From Bradysia coprophila (lineage: Eukaryota > Arthropoda > Insecta > Diptera > Sciaridae): DNA of 64,000 nucleotides. The stretch lies in assembly GCF_014529535.1 (NCBI RefSeq), contig NW_023503423.1:186001-250000 (forward strand), read 5' to 3'. Of the stretch, positions 59,808-64,000 are shown one piece after another. Below the pieces are notes generated by a model, which did no database searches, was not told where the DNA came from, and saw only the letters and a program-made list of their open reading frames with translations. The position numbers and the translations under genes were made by a program. Numbering within the stretch: position 1 is the stretch's first letter; each line of letters starts with the position of its first letter.

Positions 59808-61141
59808 GGCTGTGACTTATAATTGGATTTTTAATATTCCACTAAAAATATAATTATTCGTTTTTGTTTGTTAAAATTTTGATGATCGAACGCCTTTGGA
59901 ATACGACCGGACAACAATATGAAGCGACATGTTTGGTCAATGGTAATGTGGTTGTTTATCGTTTCTATGGCATTTTAGTCCAGTCACTTGTGTCAATCCG
60001 CTCGTTCTACGTTTTTCGATTTTTTTCTTTATTTCTTATGATTGAGCATGAAAAACTGTGGAACTAATATTTTTTCTGGAAAATGGAAAATCGGTTTTCC
60101 GGCCGGAAAAGCGGGTTATATGAAAAAAAAAATTAAAAGTCATAAATCTACCTAAGTGACAACTTTCCTCGAAATTTCTTTTTTTCCTTGAAAGACTGAT
60201 TCAATTCTAACAGTTTGTAGAACCACTTTTTTATGTGAAACAAAATGGCGTCGATATAAGGATTTTCCCAAAACGTAACCCAGAAAATTCCTAAACTTTA
60301 AGTCGTTGCTAGTTTTTAATGCATTGCTTGCTGAAAATATTTTTCAACTTAACTTTGGAACGGTTTAGTTCGATCTTTTACGACTTCAACTTCTTTGTGG
60401 CCCTGTTATCTTAGCGATATCTGGAGACTTTTACCGATGTCACTATGAATGCACCTTTGAATTGTAAATTTGAACCTCAGTTGCTTGACTGCAATAATTA
60501 ATTCCATGTACAGGAAAGATTTGATCAAAAAATTTTTTTTTGCATCAAATCACAGCTGCTGACTCAGTTTTTAATAGTAGTAGTATTACGAATATGAAAT
60601 GCTAAATTTCTGTTTAAATTCGCTCTGGAGCATAAATTTGCTTACCCCTCAATATAAATAAATCGTAAGCGATTTACACTTGCAGAATGGTAAAAAATCA
60701 ATTTTTCATCGAATGTAAAACAGCGCTGAATAAACCTACCTTCGATGGTCGGTTTATTTGGCGGTGCATTTCGATCAATAGAAAATTCAAAGGAACATTC
60801 ATCGTGTCGTGACACTACTTTGGTGTCATTGGAAATCTGAGAATAGTCGCAATCAGAAAAATAAAATTTTCGGATTCATATTAACCTTTGGAAGTTCGCC
60901 AAAATATTCGTATTTTTATCAAATTTTTCAACTGCTAACTATCTACTCTACAACCCAATATTTGGTCCACATTTACGTATACAATTGCTTTTATAATGTT
61001 ACACCACACGACCTTCTAAAAAAAATGTCCACCGCTGTTTTTCGGAAGAATCCGATTATTTCTACTGCCGAGCCTACCGCACTTTTATCTTGCATCTAAC
61101 ATAATTATAGGCGAGACATTTTAAGTAAAATAAATACATTT
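59808..61141. other. Gap between CCDC39 and the zinc-finger gene
   Basis: It presumably includes the CCDC39 promoter near 59808-59900. AT-rich, with no TATA box identified, no ORF of note and no palindrome seen. Confidence 0.4.
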
Positions 61142-61147
61142 TTTATT
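61142..61147 (-). terminator. Polyadenylation signal of the zinc-finger gene
   Basis: AATAAA on the minus strand (TTTATT on plus), only 16 nt past the stop at 61163. This implies a very short 3' UTR. Confidence 0.55.
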
Positions 61148-61162
61148 AAAAAATTCCAATTT

Positions 61163-63904
61163 TCACAATCCAACGTCATCGTCTCCGTAAAGATCTAACG
61201 AATCATTAAAAGCAACATTTTCTGCGGGTGAATACAAGCACATGTTCTGAAACTTTTCCGACGGCGACGGAATTTGCACTTCGATTGGAATCGTTGTCGT
61301 ACCGTCTTGAAAGCTAATGTTACCGTCGTCACCGATTCCAATCTTGTCGCACGATTCTTTTACAAATTCGTCCAACGATTGATTGAGAAAGTCTTTGTCA
61401 GCAACATCGATGTGCTCGTTACCTAACGACACACTCTGTATGAGTTTCTGTAGTAAGTCACCCGTTTGTCGAACAACAGTACCTGGAGGTTCAGCCAGAC
61501 ATTTATGCGTTCGTTGAGATACCTTGTAGCGAAAACTTTTTTCGCATGCTGTACACTTGTAAGGCATTGAACCTAATACAATGGTCGCTTGTTGTTAATC
61601 GTAAACGTGTCGATTGGATCGTGCCTTACCTGTATGTATTCTACGATGCACTAGGTAAGAGACTCGTTGTCTAAAGCACTTATCTGACAAACAAAGAAAT
61701 GTAAGAATTTAGACTAATGAGAGAGTTTACGAAAAACTTGTTCGCATTCCGTAGAACAAATAATTACCACACGTCTCGCACTGAAAAGGTTTCTGGAAGA
61801 GATAAAGTAATTTGTTTGTTTTCTATGAATGCATTCGGATGGAAAATGGAACATTTCCAATTTATACCTCTCCACTGTGAATGCGTTCATGATTGTGAAG
61901 TGTCGAAAGCTCCTTAAAAGCTCTACCGCATGTACAACAAATATGTGGTTTTTCGTCGCTGTGATATAGAAGGTGCTTGTGGTAAGACTGTTGAAATGTG
62001 AAATTTTTCCCTGAAATGATTAGTTATTTACATAACGAGGCATAAAAAGTTGAAAAATTGAATTTTTGTGTGCATTTTATTGATCCGAGGCAAGGCCGAG
62101 TTATGTAATGGTTGTTGCTACATGCGTCGAAAACCGTACTTTTCATGTTTCAAGCATTTCTTTCGACGCCCACAATATGTAAAATCTATAACATAACTCG
62201 GGATAGAAATGAAAAATTTTGTTTTCGTGTGTTTATTGACCTCGGCTTCGCCTCGGATCAACAAAATTCACACGACAACTCTACTATCTACTTTTCATCT
62301 TTTTATCCCTATAATCATGTTCAAACATGCATGTAACGCACTCCAATAACAAAGAACAGATTTAGGCCTCATATTTTTTATGGAACGCCAGAACGCAGTG
62401 GCATATACAAACATAAAAACACTGAATTTATATGAGAATTTTGGACTAGTCCGTCGTGGAGGCCTCTTATTTAAGTCCTGTTCTTGTGCCTGTTATTCGC
62501 CTAGTCGGTTGGCATGTAGAGGCGCCACATGTTTTTAAAGTACTTCATTATCACTGTACTATTTTTTTGTGTGACAACTTCACATTGATTCATTCCCATG
62601 AAATGTCACAGCAGTGAAGTTTGTTCATGAAGCCGAGACGGCTTGTCATACGTGCATATTCTTTTTTATCGCATAAGCGAAAACGAGACAACAAGATATG
62701 CGAATGACACTATGACAATTTACAGAATTATAATGTTTGTTTATATATCCTAGGTGAATAATGTTTTCGGGGAATCACACCACGTATGCGATAAATGTTT
62801 ATTTTGACGAGTTGGACTATGATCCGCTCCTCCGGCTTAGGATCACAATCGCCCACTCTTCAAAATAAACATTTGGACACGAAGACGACTTAATTCTCTC
62901 AACTCTCTTCATTTTGTGTCTTTCTTTAGATAATTTTTTCGGTTAGTTAATTTTGAATGTTAGCCATTTATGGACAGCCCGATACCGAGTATAATCAACA
63001 ATTCTTGTCCCCTTACCACATATCTCGCATCGGTACGGCATCTCTCCTGAAAACCAATGAGTCAGTAATCACGCTTTTTAACTCTTTTTTTTTTGCTCAT
63101 ACCTGTATGCAGTCGTTTATGTTTTTTCAAAAAGTACTTCGTTGTAAATGACTTGGCACAAACATCACACTCCCAAGCTTTGACCTCAGCATTGTTCAGT
63201 TTATTTTCGGCACTAAACACACCATCAGCCCCACGCAATTCTGTTGCATTATTACACAATGGTGTTGCTTGTTTATAGCAATCCAATATGGGTATACTGA
63301 TTCGTCCGGTTTTCCCAAATGAATGAACAACTTTTAAATGAACCCGCAATGATCCTTTCATCTTGAAATACTTCGAACACAGATGACACGGAAAACAGTT
63401 TTTGTGATCCTTTTCTCCAATCACCGATTCGTTCCGCTGAATATCTTCATCGCTAGCTTCGTGCACCAATTTCAAATGCAATCGATGCAATTCGTGAGTG
63501 CTGAAGTTGGCACCACACATATCGCATTGGGGTTCGATGATTTGTTTTGAAGGCGCACAGTTCTGGTTCGGTTGATTCAAAGAGACAGTTTCATTTGAAG
63601 GTGAGGCGCTCCGTCGATTCAATCTGTTTTCGCTTGGAAACGCCTCGATCTTATTTTCATTTGACGGTGTGGACAAATCAACATTGACCATAAAGTTGCC
63701 GTATCCCGTTTCCGCGGATTTATTTTGATTCAACGAATGACTGAATAAATGAATAGTTAATTTGTCTAAACCATATAGCACATCGCGACAAATTGGACAA
63801 TCCAGTGGACGATTTGTTACGTTCACTAAGCTTATACGCAATGAGTCGATACTTCGAAAATTGGGCTGTTCACACAATGGACAGGGTAGAATATTTGCAC
63901 ACAT
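61163..63904 (-). CDS. C2H2 zinc-finger protein, 487 aa
   Basis: Exons (minus): 63904-63103, 63046-63017, 62010-61868, 61792-61768, 61683-61630, 61572-61163; total 1464 nt. It is likely a nuclear DNA-binding protein. The N-terminus MCANILPCPLCEQPNFRSID carries a CPLC knuckle without a complete finger. Fingers follow: CPICRDVLYGLDKLTIHLFSH, CDMCGANFSTHELHRLHLKLVH, CHLCSKYFKMKGSLRVHLKVVH, CDVCAKSFTTKYFLKKHKRLH, CEICGKNFTFQQSYHKHLLYH, CCTCGRAFKELSTLHNHERIH, CETCDKCFRQRVSYLVHRRIH, and a last CTACEKSFRYKVSQRTHKC with Cys as fourth ligand. Linkers HTGEMPY and HSGEKPF are close to the TGEKP consensus. A 130-residue acidic tail follows, ending SLDLYGDDDVGL. Exons 2 and 4 are microexons of 30 and 25 nt that split fingers at the Cys-x2-Cys. 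I do not recognise the orthologue. The ATG at 63904 opens the frame. Confidence 0.88.
62060..62285. repeat. Palindromic repeat with CCGAGGCGAAGCCGAGG core (zinc-finger gene intron)
   Basis: ATTGATCCGAGGCAAGGCCG at 62080 and CTCGGCTTCGCCTCGGATCA at 62250 are inverted or partly direct relatives, linked by CGAGTTATGTAA and ATAACATAACTCGG in between. The right part ends near CAACAAAATTCACACGAC. It appears to be two nested palindromes. Confidence 0.6.
62793..62874. repeat. Palindrome with CTCCTCCGGCTTAGG core (zinc-finger gene intron)
   Basis: AAATGTTTATTTTGACGAGT on the left and ACTCTTCAAAATAAACATTT on the right. Centre TGATCCGCTCCTCCGGCTTAGGATCA, itself a smaller hairpin. Confidence 0.75.
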
Positions 63905-64000
63905 TTTACAAGTTACAATTTATTTAATTTATTTCAATTATTAATAAAATATCAAACAAATTGAATGAAAACAATCACTTCGGGATTGGTACCAACTTTT

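Noticed and set aside
1..64000. CRISPR arrays, bacterial operons or viral genomes
   Set aside because: No regular spacer-repeat arrays, no prokaryotic gene clusters and no viral genes; the tandem repeats seen lack unique spacers.

Overview
The window looks like a piece of a dipteran (fly or midge) nuclear genome. It is AT-rich, carries spliced genes with mostly 50-100 nt introns and canonical GT/AG ends, and is strewn with small palindromic transposable elements. The protein sequences and the abundance of Sciaroidea-style repeats suggest a nematoceran such as a fungus gnat, but that placement is inference. No prokaryotic or viral block was seen.

Layout. (1) 1-1039, plus strand: the last five exons of a protein phosphatase methylesterase (PPME1) gene cut by the window edge. 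(2) 1040-5455: repeat-filled intergenic DNA with hairpin elements, a tandem array of about 120-bp units split by an element flanked by an 8-bp duplication, and an RTE-like LINE tail inserted in an older LINE. (3) 18887-5456, minus strand: a complete Mediator subunit 12 gene (kohtalo), reconstructed as 19 coding exons, 2469 codons, with a 2.9-kb intron holding a 1.16-kb foldback repeat. (4) 18.9-26.2 kb: a Penelope-like element fragment with a GIY-YIG domain, disrupted by a MITE and followed by a hammerhead-like motif, plus two small genes for secreted Gly/Tyr-rich peptides. (5) 37199-29247, minus: a complete TRIP12-type HECT ubiquitin ligase (ctrip), 13 exons, 2259 codons. (6) 37.2-53.2 kb: 16 kb with no gene I can support, but many repeats. 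(7) 59807-53250, minus: a complete CCDC39 homologue, 10 exons, 954 codons. (8) 63904-61163, minus: a C2H2 zinc-finger gene, 6 exons, 487 codons, two of them microexons of 30 and 25 nt. All exon models were joined by hand from reading frame, splice dinucleotides and remembered family conservation. Each of the long models sums to a multiple of three.

The genes are unrelated housekeeping, regulatory and ciliary genes rather than a pathway cluster: a PP2A methylesterase, the CDK8-module subunit of Mediator, a nuclear ubiquitin ligase, an axonemal ruler protein and a putative DNA-binding protein. The least explained signal is a set of about ten palindromes whose arms mostly differ but whose centres share a GAGCCGAAGGCGAG-like core. 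Others are a perfect 52-bp inverted repeat at 51109-51230, the foldback inside the Med12 intron, and the nested Penelope/MITE structure.
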